The position numbers were made by a program, and so were the translations under genes. A stretch of DNA of 64,000 nt from Agromyces cavernae (GTDB lineage Bacteria > Actinomycetota > Actinomycetes > Actinomycetales > Microbacteriaceae): assembly GCF_021044935.1 (NCBI RefSeq), contig NZ_JAJNMP010000004.1:1-64000 (forward strand). Reading direction: 5' to 3'. Below the pieces are notes generated by a model. It was not told the origin of the DNA and searched no databases. It saw nothing but the letters and a program-made list of their open reading frames with translations. Of the stretch, positions 1 through 11,870 are shown piece after piece; the stretch's first letter is position 1, and each line of letters starts with the position of its first letter.

Positions 1-288
1 CAAAGGAATCCCACCCACTCCGAAAAGCAGGTCGGGGTTCAAAAAATTGGCATTGAACATAGTGCACGCTGTTGAGTTCTCAAGGAACGGACGCACCCGG
101 TTCACGGACCATCTGGACCGATCAGCGGAGCTGTTTCGTTCTCACCCGGGCATCCCATGAGGACGGATCCGAATGCTTCAAGCGCAGCGAAGGATGAATC
201 TCTTCGAGGCTTGGGATCTTCGTGCCGCTTGAGGCCGATGAGCCGGTTCAGATGAACTCTCTGCTCTTTCGCTCCTGTGGGGCAACGA
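1..288 (-). ncRNA. 5' leader of an rRNA operon (16S gene beyond left edge)
   Basis: Read on the minus strand, this stretch has the hallmarks of an actinobacterial rRNA leader. A boxA-like antitermination sequence, TTGAGAACTCAACAG, lies at about 70-84. A small hairpin with arms GTTCAA and TTGAAC (37-58) around an A/T-rich loop follows it. The lower G+C here differs from the flanking genes, and no coding frame is convincing. tyrS lies just upstream on the same strand, a usual neighbour of rRNA operons in this group. The 16S gene itself should start a short way beyond position 1. The transcript start is inferred from the promoter at 295-323. Confidence 0.75.
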
Positions 289-294
289 GTGATT

Positions 295-323
295 ACATTA
301 CGTCGATTCCGGCGGTCGTGCAA
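295..323 (-). promoter_or_regulatory. Candidate rRNA promoter
   Basis: On the minus strand a -35 box TTGCAC (318-323) and a -10 box TAATGT (295-300) are separated by exactly 17 bases. This is the best sigma-70-type match between tyrS and the rRNA leader. Transcription would begin near 288 and run through the boxA-like element toward the 16S gene. Confidence 0.6.
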
Positions 324-372
324 CTCTGCCTTGCATCCCGGGCGTGTCGCGCCGGATCCCCCGGAAATATGA

Positions 373-410
373 GGACCCCGGTCCCCCACGAAGGTGGGAG
401 ACCGGGGTCC
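373..410 (-). terminator. Rho-independent-type terminator after tyrS
   Basis: An 11-bp perfect stem (373-383 with 400-410) continues through one mismatch into five more pairs (385-389 with 394-398) and closes on a GAAG loop. It lies 19 bases beyond the tyrS stop codon. Only a weak T-rich tail follows on the minus strand, as is common in high-GC genomes. It would insulate the rRNA promoter from tyrS read-through. Confidence 0.75.
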
Positions 411-428
411 GTCGACGGGATCGCGGGC

Positions 429-1730
429 CTACTCGACGAAGACGCCGGCGAGGGTCTTCTTGCCGCGGCGGAGCACCGCCATGCTGCCGGGTGCGACGTG
501 GTCGGCGAGGGTCGCCGCCTCGTCGTCGATGCGCACGTTGTTGAGCGCGACGCCGCCCTGCTTGATGGCACGGCGCCCCTCGCTCTGGCTCGCCACGAGG
601 CCGGTGTCGACGAGCAACTGCGCGATCGGGGCATCCGGCGACGTCGTCGTATTCGGCAGCTCGCGCAACGCCGACTCGAGCGTGTCGTCATCGAGTGCGG
701 TCAGGTCGCCCTGCCCGAACAGCGCCTGCGACGCGGCGATGACCGCGCCGGTGGCATCGGCACCGTGGACGAGGCTCGTCACCTCGAATGCGAGCACTCG
801 CTGCGCCTCGCGCCGGAACGGCTCGCTCGCGACCAGCGCCTCGAGCTCTTCGATGCGCTCACGACCGAGGAAGGTGAAGACCTTGAGCCGAGACACCACG
901 TCGGCATCGTCGGTGTTGAGCCAGAACTGGTAGAAGCGGTAGGGGCTGCACATCGCGGCGTCGAGCCAGATGGCATTGCCCTCGCTCTTGCCGAACTTCG
1001 TGCCGTCGGAGTTCGTGATGAGCGGCGTGCCGATCGCGTGCACGTGCACGCCCTCGACCCGGTGGATGAGGTCGGTTCCGCTCGTCAGGTTGCCCCACTG
1101 GTCGCTGCCACCGGTCTGCAGGACGCAGTCGTACTGGCGGTGGAGCTCGAGGTAGTCGAAGCCCTGCAGGATCTGGTAGCTGAACTCGGTGTAGCTGATG
1201 CCGGCGTCGGAGTTCAGCCGCGAGGCGACCGCGTCCTTCTTCAGCATCGTGCCGACGCGGTAGTGCTTGCCGACCTCCCGCAGGAAGTCGATCGCACTGA
1301 GGCCGGCCGTCCAGTCGAGGTTGTTCACGAGGCGGACGGCGTTCTCACCCTCGCCGGAGAGGAAGCGCGACATCTGCGCACCGAGGTAGCCCACCCACTC
1401 GGCGACGGTCTCCTTCGTGTTGAGCGTGCGCTCGGCCGTCGGCCGCGGGTCGCCGATGAGCCCGGTCGATCCCCCGACGAGGGCGAGCGGGTGATGGCCG
1501 GCGAGCTGGATGCGGCGCAGGGTGAGCAACTGCACGAGGTTGCCGAGGTGCAGACTCGGCGCTGTCGGGTCGAATCCGCAGTAATACGTGATCGGCTCGC
1601 CCGCGAGCAGCTCTTTCAGCGCGGCCTGGTCGGTCGACACATGCACGAGGCCGCGCCAGACGAGCTCCTCCCAGACGTCGTCGAATGAGGCGTCGTTCTG
1701 CTGGGTGGAGAGGATCACTGGGTCTGACAC
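429..1730 (-). CDS. tyrS: Tyrosyl-tRNA synthetase
   Basis: Class I aminoacyl-tRNA synthetase that charges tRNA-Tyr in the cytoplasm. The 433-residue length is normal for the TyrRS family. The HIGH-type motif appears as HLGN at residues 61-64 and the KMSKS-type loop as KFGKS at 245-249. The tyrosine-pocket segment GGSDQWGN is at 207-214, and an S4-type RNA-binding domain occupies roughly the last 70 residues. The GTG start at 1728-1730 has no Shine-Dalgarno sequence but follows a TACTCT box by six bases, so the mRNA is probably leaderless. The gene stands alone, with a terminator behind it and the rRNA promoter next. No T-box-like leader is possible if transcription starts at the codon. Identity is very secure. 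Confidence 0.97.
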   Translation of the reverse strand: MSDPVILSTQQNDASFDDVWEELVWRGLVHVSTDQAALKELLAGEPITYYCGFDPTAPSLHLGNLVQLLTLRRIQLAGHHPLALVGGSTGLIGDPRPTAERTLNTKETVAEWVGYLGAQMSRFLSGEGENAVRLVNNLDWTAGLSAIDFLREVGKHYRVGTMLKKDAVASRLNSDAGISYTEFSYQILQGFDYLELHRQYDCVLQTGGSDQWGNLTSGTDLIHRVEGVHVHAIGTPLITNSDGTKFGKSEGNAIWLDAAMCSPYRFYQFWLNTDDADVVSRLKVFTFLGRERIEELEALVASEPFRREAQRVLAFEVTSLVHGADATGAVIAASQALFGQGDLTALDDDTLESALRELPNTTTSPDAPIAQLLVDTGLVASQSEGRRAIKQGGVALNNVRIDDEAATLADHVAPGSMAVLRRGKKTLAGVFVE

Positions 1731-1778
1731 CCCGTCAGAGTATCAGCGGGACTGAGACCTGAATTCAAGGTTCGACGA

Positions 1779-1812
1779 TTGATTCCAAGAAATCAATCCT
1801 GTATCTTTGATT
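1779..1812 (+). promoter_or_regulatory. Promoter and palindromic operator of the SatD-like gene
   Basis: A -35 box TTGATT (1779-1784) and a -10 box TATCTT (1802-1807) stand 17 bases apart. An 8-bp perfect inverted repeat, GATTGATT and AATCAATC with a 6-base spacer (1777-1798), covers the -35 box. A third TTGATT half-site lies at 1807-1812 across the -10 box. Three related half-sites within one promoter suggest a repressor operator. The SatD-like product, which ends in a helix-turn-helix-like segment, is the obvious candidate for autoregulation. Confidence 0.55.
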
Positions 1813-1877
1813 TGTTCGGATGTCACAGCCACAGCATTCACCTCGACCGATCAATGATCCAGCCTTCAAGGGGAGCA

Positions 1878-2501
1878 ATGTTCGTCATCACCGCCGATCA
1901 GGTCGCCAGTCGACGCGAGGCCGACCGGGCTGCTGCGCTCATGGCGCGCCTCGCCGAGCGTCATGGCGATCAGCTCCTGCTACCTGCAGACCAGACCGCC
2001 GGCGACGAGGTGCAACTCGTCACGGCCTCGGCCGAGACGGCGCTGGCCATCGTGCTCGATGCCACCCGGACCGGCCGTTGGAGCGTCGGGCTCGGCATCG
2101 GCGACATCCGTACGCCCCTCCCCGATGCCACCCGCAAGGCGACCGGCACCGCGTTCATCGCCGCGCGTGAAGCCGTCGGCGCGGCGAAGCGCGCCGACGG
2201 TCGCTTCGCGCTGCGAGCAGCGCCCGTCGCGAGCGGCATCACCGTCGCCGACGTCGAACCGCTCGTCCGCATGCTCGTGCTGCTGCGCGAGCGACGCACC
2301 GATCCCGGCTGGGAGGTCGTCGATCTCATGCACGAGGGGCGCCTGCAGAAGGAGGCGGCGGCGATCCTCGACGTGAGCGCCGCCGCCGTGAGCGCGCGCC
2401 TTCGAGCGGCCCTCTGGCGGGCTGAAGAGGAGGCCCGGCCTGCGCTCGTCCGGCTGCTGCGCGAACTCGACGCCGAAGCCACGCACGTCGCGTCCGAGTG
2501 A
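1878..2501 (+). CDS. SatD-family-like protein with C-terminal HTH-like segment
   Basis: A 207-residue soluble protein that I match only loosely to the SatD family, whose biochemical role is unsettled. The N-terminus (residues 1-130) looks like an alpha/beta domain with the recurring family phrase TAGDEVQL near residue 38. The C-terminus (about 150-190) reads like a sigma-region-4 or helix-turn-helix unit: LQKEAAAILDVSAAAVSARL. The ATG at 1878 is chosen because AAGGGGAGC precedes it and the conserved-looking MFVITADQ begins there; an upstream in-frame ATG at 1779 lies inside the promoter. The downstream membrane-protein gene starts 61 bases later and is probably co-transcribed. A regulator or nucleic-acid-binding role is inference. 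Confidence 0.6.
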   Translation: MFVITADQVASRREADRAAALMARLAERHGDQLLLPADQTAGDEVQLVTASAETALAIVLDATRTGRWSVGLGIGDIRTPLPDATRKATGTAFIAAREAVGAAKRADGRFALRAAPVASGITVADVEPLVRMLVLLRERRTDPGWEVVDLMHEGRLQKEAAAILDVSAAAVSARLRAALWRAEEEARPALVRLLRELDAEATHVASE

Positions 2502-2562
2502 CGCCCGCGGTCGCTATGCTGCTCGGAGACCAGGCCCCGAGCGCCTGACGGGAAGGAACCCG

Positions 2563-3165
2563 GTGAGCCTCTTCTTCATCGCCGATGCCATCACATGGTC
2601 GGCCCTCGTGCTCGCACTCGTCGCCGCAGCCGTGCTCTCGGTGCTCGCCTACGTGCGCCCACGGCGCGCCTACGTCTGGTTCGCGGCGGGCACGCTCGGC
2701 ATCGCCACACTCGCCGCCGCCTCCGCGAGTGCACCCGCCCAGTTCGGGCTCGCGCCGCTCGTCGTGCTGCTCGGCCTCACCACGGCGGTGTTCGGCGGCA
2801 GCGCCGCAGCGGCGATGGCGCTCAACCTCGCGATGGGCGGCACGGTCGCCCCCGGCCTGCACGGCGGCATCATCGTCACCGAGCGGCTGACGGCCGACGA
2901 GAAGCGGCAGGGCATCGTGGCCGGCGCTCGTCGCGAGGTGCTCCGCGGCGGCCTCACCATCGGCGTGCTCGAGCGCGTGGCGACGGCGGGCACGATCATC
3001 GCCGGGTTCCCCGAGGGCCTCGCCATCGTCGTGGCCGTCAAGGGCGTCGGCCGGTTCACCGAGCTCGAGGCGCCCGAAGCCCGCGAGCGTTTCATCATCG
3101 GCACGTTCGCGAGCCTCATCTGGGCGTGCGCGGCCGCGCTCGTCGTGCACCTCGCCATCCGCTGA
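2563..3165 (+). CDS. Putative integral membrane protein, partner of SatD-like gene
   Basis: A 200-residue protein of unknown function. Hydrophobic segments at about residues 8-28, 37-57, 62-90 and 178-198, with another weaker one near 140-160, indicate four to five transmembrane helices. A central polar loop (about 103-130) contains LTADEKRQGIVAGARREVLRGG. The GTG start is supported by the strong ribosome-binding site GGAAGGAA five bases upstream. It follows the SatD-like gene on the same strand and ends before a converging gene. I recognise no transporter or enzyme signature, so I assign no function. The pairing of a cytoplasmic HTH-like protein and a small membrane protein is the only clue. 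Confidence 0.6.
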   Translation: MSLFFIADAITWSALVLALVAAAVLSVLAYVRPRRAYVWFAAGTLGIATLAAASASAPAQFGLAPLVVLLGLTTAVFGGSAAAAMALNLAMGGTVAPGLHGGIIVTERLTADEKRQGIVAGARREVLRGGLTIGVLERVATAGTIIAGFPEGLAIVVAVKGVGRFTELEAPEARERFIIGTFASLIWACAAALVVHLAIR

Positions 3166-3170
3166 CGCCA

Positions 3171-3197
3171 CGCCGGCCGCGCCGGCCGCGCCGGCAC
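3171..3197. repeat. 9-bp tandem repeat between convergent genes
   Basis: CGCCGGCCG is repeated twice and a third copy is partly preserved, between the stop codons of the membrane-protein gene and mpg. The repeat is self-complementary and could help terminate both converging transcripts, but there is no clear T tract. Confidence 0.4.
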
Positions 3198-3210
3198 CGG
3201 GGAAACGCGG

Positions 3211-7399
<4,189 letters not shown>

Positions 7400-7403
<4 letters not shown>

Positions 7404-8347
7404 GCGACGTTTCCCTCAGTGGCGATGCCGGCGCCGCCCGGCACGACCTCGGTGCCGATGCCGGACTGGGTGAAGACCTCGAGGAGGATCGAGTGGGGCA
7501 CCCGGCCGTCGATGATCGCTGCCTTGGCGACCCCGCCCTCGACCGCCTCGAGGCACGCGCGCATCTTCGGGATCATGCCCGACTCGAGCGACGGCAGCAG
7601 CGAGATGAGGTCTGGCACATCGATGACCGACACGAGCGAATCGCGGTTCGGCCAGTCGCGGTAGAGCCCCGCGACATCGGTGAGGATCACGAGTTTCGCC
7701 GCACCGAGCGCGACCGCGAGCGACGCGGCCGCCGAGTCGGCGTTGACGTTGAGCGACTGGCCCGGAGCGTCGCCGTCGGGAGCGATCGAGGAGATCACCG
7801 GGATGCGTCCGGCGTCGAGCTGCGCATGCACCGCCGCAGGATCGACCGCGACCACATCGCCCACGAGGCCGAGGTCGACCTCGACGCCGTCGACGACGGC
7901 ACCACGCCGCCGGCCGCTGAACAGCCCCGCGTCCTCACCCGAGAGCCCCGAGGCGAGCGGTCCGTGCTCGTTGATGAGCGACACCAGCTCGCGATTGACC
8001 TGCCCCGACAGCACCATGCGGACGACGTCCATCGCCTCCGGGGTCGTCACACGGTATCCGCCGCGGAACTCGCTCTCGATGCCGAGGCGCTCGAGCATGG
8101 CCGAGATCTGGGGACCGCCGCCATGGACGACGACCGGCTTGATGCCCGCGTAGCGCAGGTACACCATGTCTTCCGCGAATGCACGCTGCAGGTCGGGACT
8201 GACCATCGCGTTGCCGCCGAACTTCACGACGATGGTCTCGCCGTGGAATCGCTTCAGCCACGGCAGTGAGTCGATGAGCACCTGGGCCTTGTCGGCCGCG
8301 GTCGCCGATTGCATGCCGGTCGTGGAATCTGCTTCGAGTGCACCCAT
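7400..8347 (-). CDS. argB: Acetylglutamate kinase
   Basis: Phosphorylates N-acetylglutamate, the committed and usually arginine-inhibited step of the pathway. It has 315 residues. KFGGNAM begins at residue 42 and GGGPQI at 76-81 (phosphate-binding glycine loops of the amino acid kinase fold), and LSGEDAGLF and NVNADSAA are further conserved stretches. The N-terminal extension of about 15 residues before the kinase core could mean that a downstream ATG (residue 12) is used instead. The ATG at 8347 sits two bases after the argJ stop, and the argB stop overlaps the argD start. Confidence 0.96.
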
Positions 8348-8349
8348 GT

Positions 8350-9507
8350 TCAGCTCGCGTAGGCGCTGTTCTCGTGCACGTAGTCGTGCGTGAGATCGTT
8401 CGTCAAGATCGATGCGGATGCCTCGCCCGCGTGCAGTTCGATCAGCACATGCGTCGCCCGTGGCTCGAGGTCGACGTCGTCGCGCGGAGCGTCGGGCCGA
8501 CCCGCATGGCAGACGCGAACCCCGTTCATCGAGACGTCGACGAGGTAGGGGTCGAACGGTGCCTGCGTCGTGCCGATGGCGGCGAGCACCCGGCCCCAGT
8601 TCGGGTCGTTGCCGAAGATCGCAGCCTTGAACAGGTTGTTCCGGGCGACGGAGCGACCGACCTCGACCGCGTCGTCTTCGGTGACGGCCCCGCGGACCTC
8701 GATCGTGATGTCATGGCTCGCGCCCTCGGCGTCGCCTTGCAGTTGCGTCGCGAGGTCACGGCACGCCGCAGTGAGCGCCTCGGTGAAGGCCTCGGGCGCG
8801 GGGACGATTCCCGAAGCACCGCTCGCCAGGAGGGTGACCTGGTCGTTCGTCGACATGCAGCCGTCGGAGTCGAGCCGGTCGAACGTGACGCGAGTCGCAG
8901 CCCGCAGCGCCGTGTCGAGATCTGCCGCGGGAAGGTCGGCATCGGTCGTGAGCACGACGAGCATGGTCGCCAGCCCCGGCGCGAGCATGCCGGCTCCCTT
9001 GGCCATGCCGCCGATGCGCCAGCCGTCGCGCTCGATCACGACGGTCTTGGGCTTCGTGTCGGTCGTCATGATGGCGCGTGCCGCGTCGTCGCCGGCGGTG
9101 CCGCCTGGTGCGAGCCGGTTGACCGCGGAGAGCACGCCCTCTTCGAGCACCTCGCCGTCGAGCTGGTCGCCGATGAGCCCCGTCGAGCACACGAGCACGT
9201 CACCGGCGGAGACGGCGAGCGCCGACGCGGTCGCCTCGGCGGTGCGGTGCGTGACCTGGAAGCCCTCGGGACCAGTGAAGCAGTTGGCCCCGCCCGAGTT
9301 CAGCACGATCGCTGCGACGGTGCCGTCGAGGATGACCTGCTCCGACCAGAGGATCGGGTTCGCCTTCGCCCGGTTCGATGTGAACACGGCGGCCGCCGCC
9401 TGCGACGGACCCCGGTTCACGACGACCGCGAGGTCGAGCGCCCCGCTGCGCTTGATGCCGGCCGCGATGCCCGCGGCCTCGAACCCGTCGGCTGCGGTGA
9501 CGGTCAC
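8350..9507 (-). CDS. argJ: Bifunctional ornithine acetyltransferase / N-acetylglutamate synthase
   Basis: Recycles the acetyl group from N-acetylornithine to glutamate, giving the cyclic arginine pathway. In some bacteria it also makes N-acetylglutamate from acetyl-CoA. The 385-residue precursor self-cleaves before a threonine nucleophile, here Thr181 within ATML (180-183), preceded by GAGMLAP at 171-177. The GTG start overlaps the argC stop as GTGA. The C-terminal half carries GNDPNWGR and the final SAYAS. No separate argA-like synthase is in the window, but that does not decide whether this enzyme is mono- or bifunctional. Confidence 0.96.
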   Translation of the reverse strand: MTVTAADGFEAAGIAAGIKRSGALDLAVVVNRGPSQAAAAVFTSNRAKANPILWSEQVILDGTVAAIVLNSGGANCFTGPEGFQVTHRTAEATASALAVSAGDVLVCSTGLIGDQLDGEVLEEGVLSAVNRLAPGGTAGDDAARAIMTTDTKPKTVVIERDGWRIGGMAKGAGMLAPGLATMLVVLTTDADLPAADLDTALRAATRVTFDRLDSDGCMSTNDQVTLLASGASGIVPAPEAFTEALTAACRDLATQLQGDAEGASHDITIEVRGAVTEDDAVEVGRSVARNNLFKAAIFGNDPNWGRVLAAIGTTQAPFDPYLVDVSMNGVRVCHAGRPDAPRDDVDLEPRATHVLIELHAGEASASILTNDLTHDYVHENSAYAS

Positions 9508-10547
9508 GGTGCGACTCCGTTCACGGGAAGGCCGGTCGACTCGGTGAGTCCGAGCGCGAGGTTGGCCGACTGGATGGCGGCACCCGCGGTGCCCTTGACG
9601 AGGTTGTCGACGGCGGTGATCACGACGACGCGCCCCGCCCGTTCGTCGACGGCGAGTCCCATGAGCGCCGTGTTCGCGCCGAGCACGTCGGCCGTGCGGG
9701 GGAATTGGCCCTGCGGAAGCAACTGCACGAAGCGCTCGCCGGCATAGGCGTCCTCCCACGCCGCACGCACGGTAGCGGCATCCGTGCCGGGCATGATGCG
9801 CGCCGTCGAGGTCGCGAGGATTCCGCGCGACATCGGCACGATCATCGGCGTGAACGACACGGTCGGGTTCGCCGCACCGGCCCACCGCAGTGCCTGGATG
9901 ACCTCGGGGATGTGGCGGTGCACGCCGCCGACCGAGTAGGGGTTCGCCGAACCGAGGATCTCGGAGCCGAGCAGGTGGGCCTTGAGGCTCTTGCCTGCGC
10001 CCGACGGGCCGACGGCCAGCACCGACACGAGGTCGCGATCCTCGATGACGCCGGCGCGGATGCCGGGAGCGAGCGAGAGCGCGACCGTGGAGGCGTTGCA
10101 GCCGGGAGCCGCGATGCGCCGCGTCTTGGCGAGCCGGTCGCGCTGGGTGCCCGAGAGGCGCGGCAGTTCGGGGACGCCGTAGGTCCACGCGGGGTGGAAG
10201 TCGCCGCCGTAGAACTCCTCCCAGTCGCCCGCGCTCTCGAGCCGGTGGTCTGCGCCGCAGTCGATCACGAGCGTGTCCTCGGGCAGTTGCGCGGCGACGG
10301 CGCCCGACGTTCCGTGCGGGAGGGCGAGGAACACGACGTCGTGACCGGCGAGCGTCTCGGCCGTCGTCGCTTTCAGGGTCAGATGCGTGTAGGTGCGCAG
10401 ATGGGGCTGTACTGCGACGAGCGGCTGCCCGGCGTTGGCGTGCGCCGTGACGGTGCGCACCTCGAATTCGGGATGATCGGCCAGCAGGCGCAGGATCTCT
10501 CCCCCGGCATAGCCGGACGCGCCGGAAACGGCGACGGAGTACGTCAT
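9504..10547 (-). CDS. argC: N-acetyl-gamma-glutamyl-phosphate reductase
   Basis: NADPH-dependent reductase making N-acetylglutamate semialdehyde. It has 347 residues. The Rossmann loop GASGYAG is at residues 9-15 and the catalytic cysteine is Cys150 in AAPGCNAST. The ATG at 10547 is preceded by the ribosome-binding site AAGGTGG at a good distance. Upstream in-frame codons would run through the leader ORF and are rejected. This is the first structural gene of argCJBDFH. It is separated from the promoter by about 170 bases that contain an arginine-rich leader ORF and competing hairpins. Confidence 0.97.
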   Translation of the reverse strand: MTYSVAVSGASGYAGGEILRLLADHPEFEVRTVTAHANAGQPLVAVQPHLRTYTHLTLKATTAETLAGHDVVFLALPHGTSGAVAAQLPEDTLVIDCGADHRLESAGDWEEFYGGDFHPAWTYGVPELPRLSGTQRDRLAKTRRIAAPGCNASTVALSLAPGIRAGVIEDRDLVSVLAVGPSGAGKSLKAHLLGSEILGSANPYSVGGVHRHIPEVIQALRWAGAANPTVSFTPMIVPMSRGILATSTARIMPGTDAATVRAAWEDAYAGERFVQLLPQGQFPRTADVLGANTALMGLAVDERAGRVVVITAVDNLVKGTAGAAIQSANLALGLTESTGLPVNGVAP

Positions 10548-10562
10548 GGAATCCACCTTAGG

Positions 10563-10644
10563 GTCTGTGCGGTCGGGGCGATGTTCCGGCGACGCCCGCA
10601 GACAGGCCCGTCTAGGCCGCAGCAGGGGTCGCCGAGATTCGGCG
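10563..10644 (-). promoter_or_regulatory. Candidate arginine attenuator structures
   Basis: Three inverted repeats lie between the arginine codon cluster and argC. Hairpin 1 (10630-10644) has a perfect 6-bp stem, CGCCGA with TCGGCG, just after the last arginine codons. Hairpin 2 (10600-10613) pairs AGAC with GTCT around the leader stop codon. Hairpin 3 (about 10563-10603) pairs GTCTG with CAGAC, extended by CGG/CCG and GCG/CGC, and ends just before the argC ribosome-binding site. Hairpins 2 and 3 share the bases 10600-10603, so they cannot form together. This is the logic of ribosome-mediated attenuation, but stability has not been computed. Confidence 0.45.
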
Positions 10645-10719
10645 CGCACCACGACGTCGGTTGCGCAGCACGACGACACGCGAGTGGCGTGCAGAGGCGG
10701 CGAACCGATCGGTGGACAT
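10612..10719 (-). CDS. Arginine-rich leader peptide ORF (putative argL)
   Basis: A 35-codon ORF upstream of argC. Nine of 35 residues are arginine, with a cluster [10 protein letters not shown] at positions 18-27. The ATG at 10719 begins six bases after a TAGGGT box, itself 18 bases from a TTGCGG box, so the mRNA should start at this ATG and be leaderless. The TAG stop falls inside one of two mutually exclusive hairpins before argC. Clustered codons for the end product of the downstream pathway are typical of attenuator leader peptides. I see no sign of an enzyme or structural domain. No operator resembling an ArgR box was noticed. It could instead be a non-coding leader with a chance ORF. 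Confidence 0.6.
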   Translation of the reverse strand: MSTDRFAASARHSRVVVLRNRRRGARRISATPAAA

Positions 10720-10725
10720 GCGTCG

Positions 10726-10755
10726 ACCCTACCGACTGTGTCGCGGCATCCGCAA
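10726..10755 (-). promoter_or_regulatory. Promoter of the arginine operon
   Basis: The -35 box TTGCGG (10750-10755) and -10 box TAGGGT (10726-10731) are 18 bases apart on the minus strand. The -10 box ends six bases before the leader ATG at 10719, so transcription would start at or next to that codon. Confidence 0.6.
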
Positions 10756-10809
10756 AACGATGACACGCGACCCCCGCGTCGACCGCCATCCGAAGCCTAG
10801 GCTCGGTGC

Positions 10810-11793
10810 ATGAACCTGCGCATCCTCTTCATCGGCGGCAACGGCACCATCAGCGGAGCATCGAGCGAGCTCGCCGTGCAGCGCGGCTACGACCTGACCC
10901 TTCTCAATCGCGGGCGCAGTTCGCGACGTGCGCCGATCGCCGGGACGCGGCATCTCACGGGCGACGCCGAGGATGCGGCATCCATCGCTGCGGCCATCGG
11001 TGACGAGACGTTCGACGTCGTCGCGAACTTCCGCTCGTTCTCGTCTGAGCAGGTCGAACGCGACATCGCGCTGTTCGAGGGGCGAACCCGCCAATACGTG
11101 TACATCTCGTCGGCGTCGGCCTACCAGAAGCCGATCGGGCACCTGCCCATCACCGAGTCGACTCCGTTGCGCAACCCGTTCTGGCAGTACTCCCGCGACA
11201 AGATCGCCGGCGAGGAACTGCTCGTGGCGGCCTACCGCGAGCGCGGATTCCCGATGACGATCGTACGTCCCTCGCACACCTACGACCGCGAGCGGGTGCC
11301 GCTGCTCGGCGGGTGGACAGCCGTCGACCGCATGCGCCGGGGAAAGCCGGTCGTCGTGCACGGCGACGGCACGAGCCTGTGGACGGTGACCCACACCCGA
11401 GACTTCGCGGTCGCGTTCGTGGGTCTGCTCGGCAACGACCGCGCGGTCGGCGAGGTGTTCCAGATCACGTCCGACGAGGTGCTGACCTGGAACCAGATCG
11501 CTGAGACGATCGCCACGGCCGCGGGCGCCGAGTTCCGGCCGGCGCACATCGCGAGCGACGCGATCGCGCGCGAGCTGCCCGACCTGGGGCCCGGCCTCCT
11601 GGGCGACAAGGCCCACTCGGTGATCTTCGACAACAGCAAGGTGAAGTCACTCGTGCCCGAGTTCCGCCCCGCGATCCCCTACTGGCGCGGTGCTCGCGAG
11701 ATGATCGCGTGGCATGACGCCGATCCGTCACGACGGGTCGTCGACACTGCGCTCGATGCCGACTTCGACCGACTCGTCGAGCGGTACGCGTAG
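10810..11793 (+). CDS. NAD-dependent epimerase/dehydratase family protein
   Basis: A 327-residue extended short-chain dehydrogenase-like protein. The N-terminus has a Rossmann nucleotide-binding loop in the variant form GGNGTISG (residues 9-16). SSASAYQ (about 97-103) and YSRDKIAGE (about 120-128) take the places of the usual Ser and Tyr-x-x-x-Lys, here Tyr-Ser-Arg-Asp-Lys, so catalytic residues appear present. The substrate cannot be told from sequence; NDP-sugar epimerases, reductases and RNA-binding relatives share this layout. The ATG lies six bases after TAGGCT (10798-10803), so it is probably leaderless. It is transcribed divergently from the arg operon and converges on pheT. Confidence 0.8.
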   Translation: MNLRILFIGGNGTISGASSELAVQRGYDLTLLNRGRSSRRAPIAGTRHLTGDAEDAASIAAAIGDETFDVVANFRSFSSEQVERDIALFEGRTRQYVYISSASAYQKPIGHLPITESTPLRNPFWQYSRDKIAGEELLVAAYRERGFPMTIVRPSHTYDRERVPLLGGWTAVDRMRRGKPVVVHGDGTSLWTVTHTRDFAVAFVGLLGNDRAVGEVFQITSDEVLTWNQIAETIATAAGAEFRPAHIASDAIARELPDLGPGLLGDKAHSVIFDNSKVKSLVPEFRPAIPYWRGAREMIAWHDADPSRRVVDTALDADFDRLVERYA

Positions 11794-11870
11794 CGCACCC
11801 GGGTGCGGGCGCCGGCGCTCTCGGGCGGCGGCGCTCTCGTGCACCGCCGCTCGGACTCCCGTGAGGGAGA

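Noticed and set aside
102..389. 95-codon minus-strand ORF in the rRNA promoter region
   Set aside because: It spans the terminator, promoter and leader, has an Arg/Gly/Asp-biased composition and no ribosome-binding site.
1731..1780. T-box leader before tyrS
   Set aside because: The start codon follows a -10 box by six bases, so there is no leader to hold a T-box.
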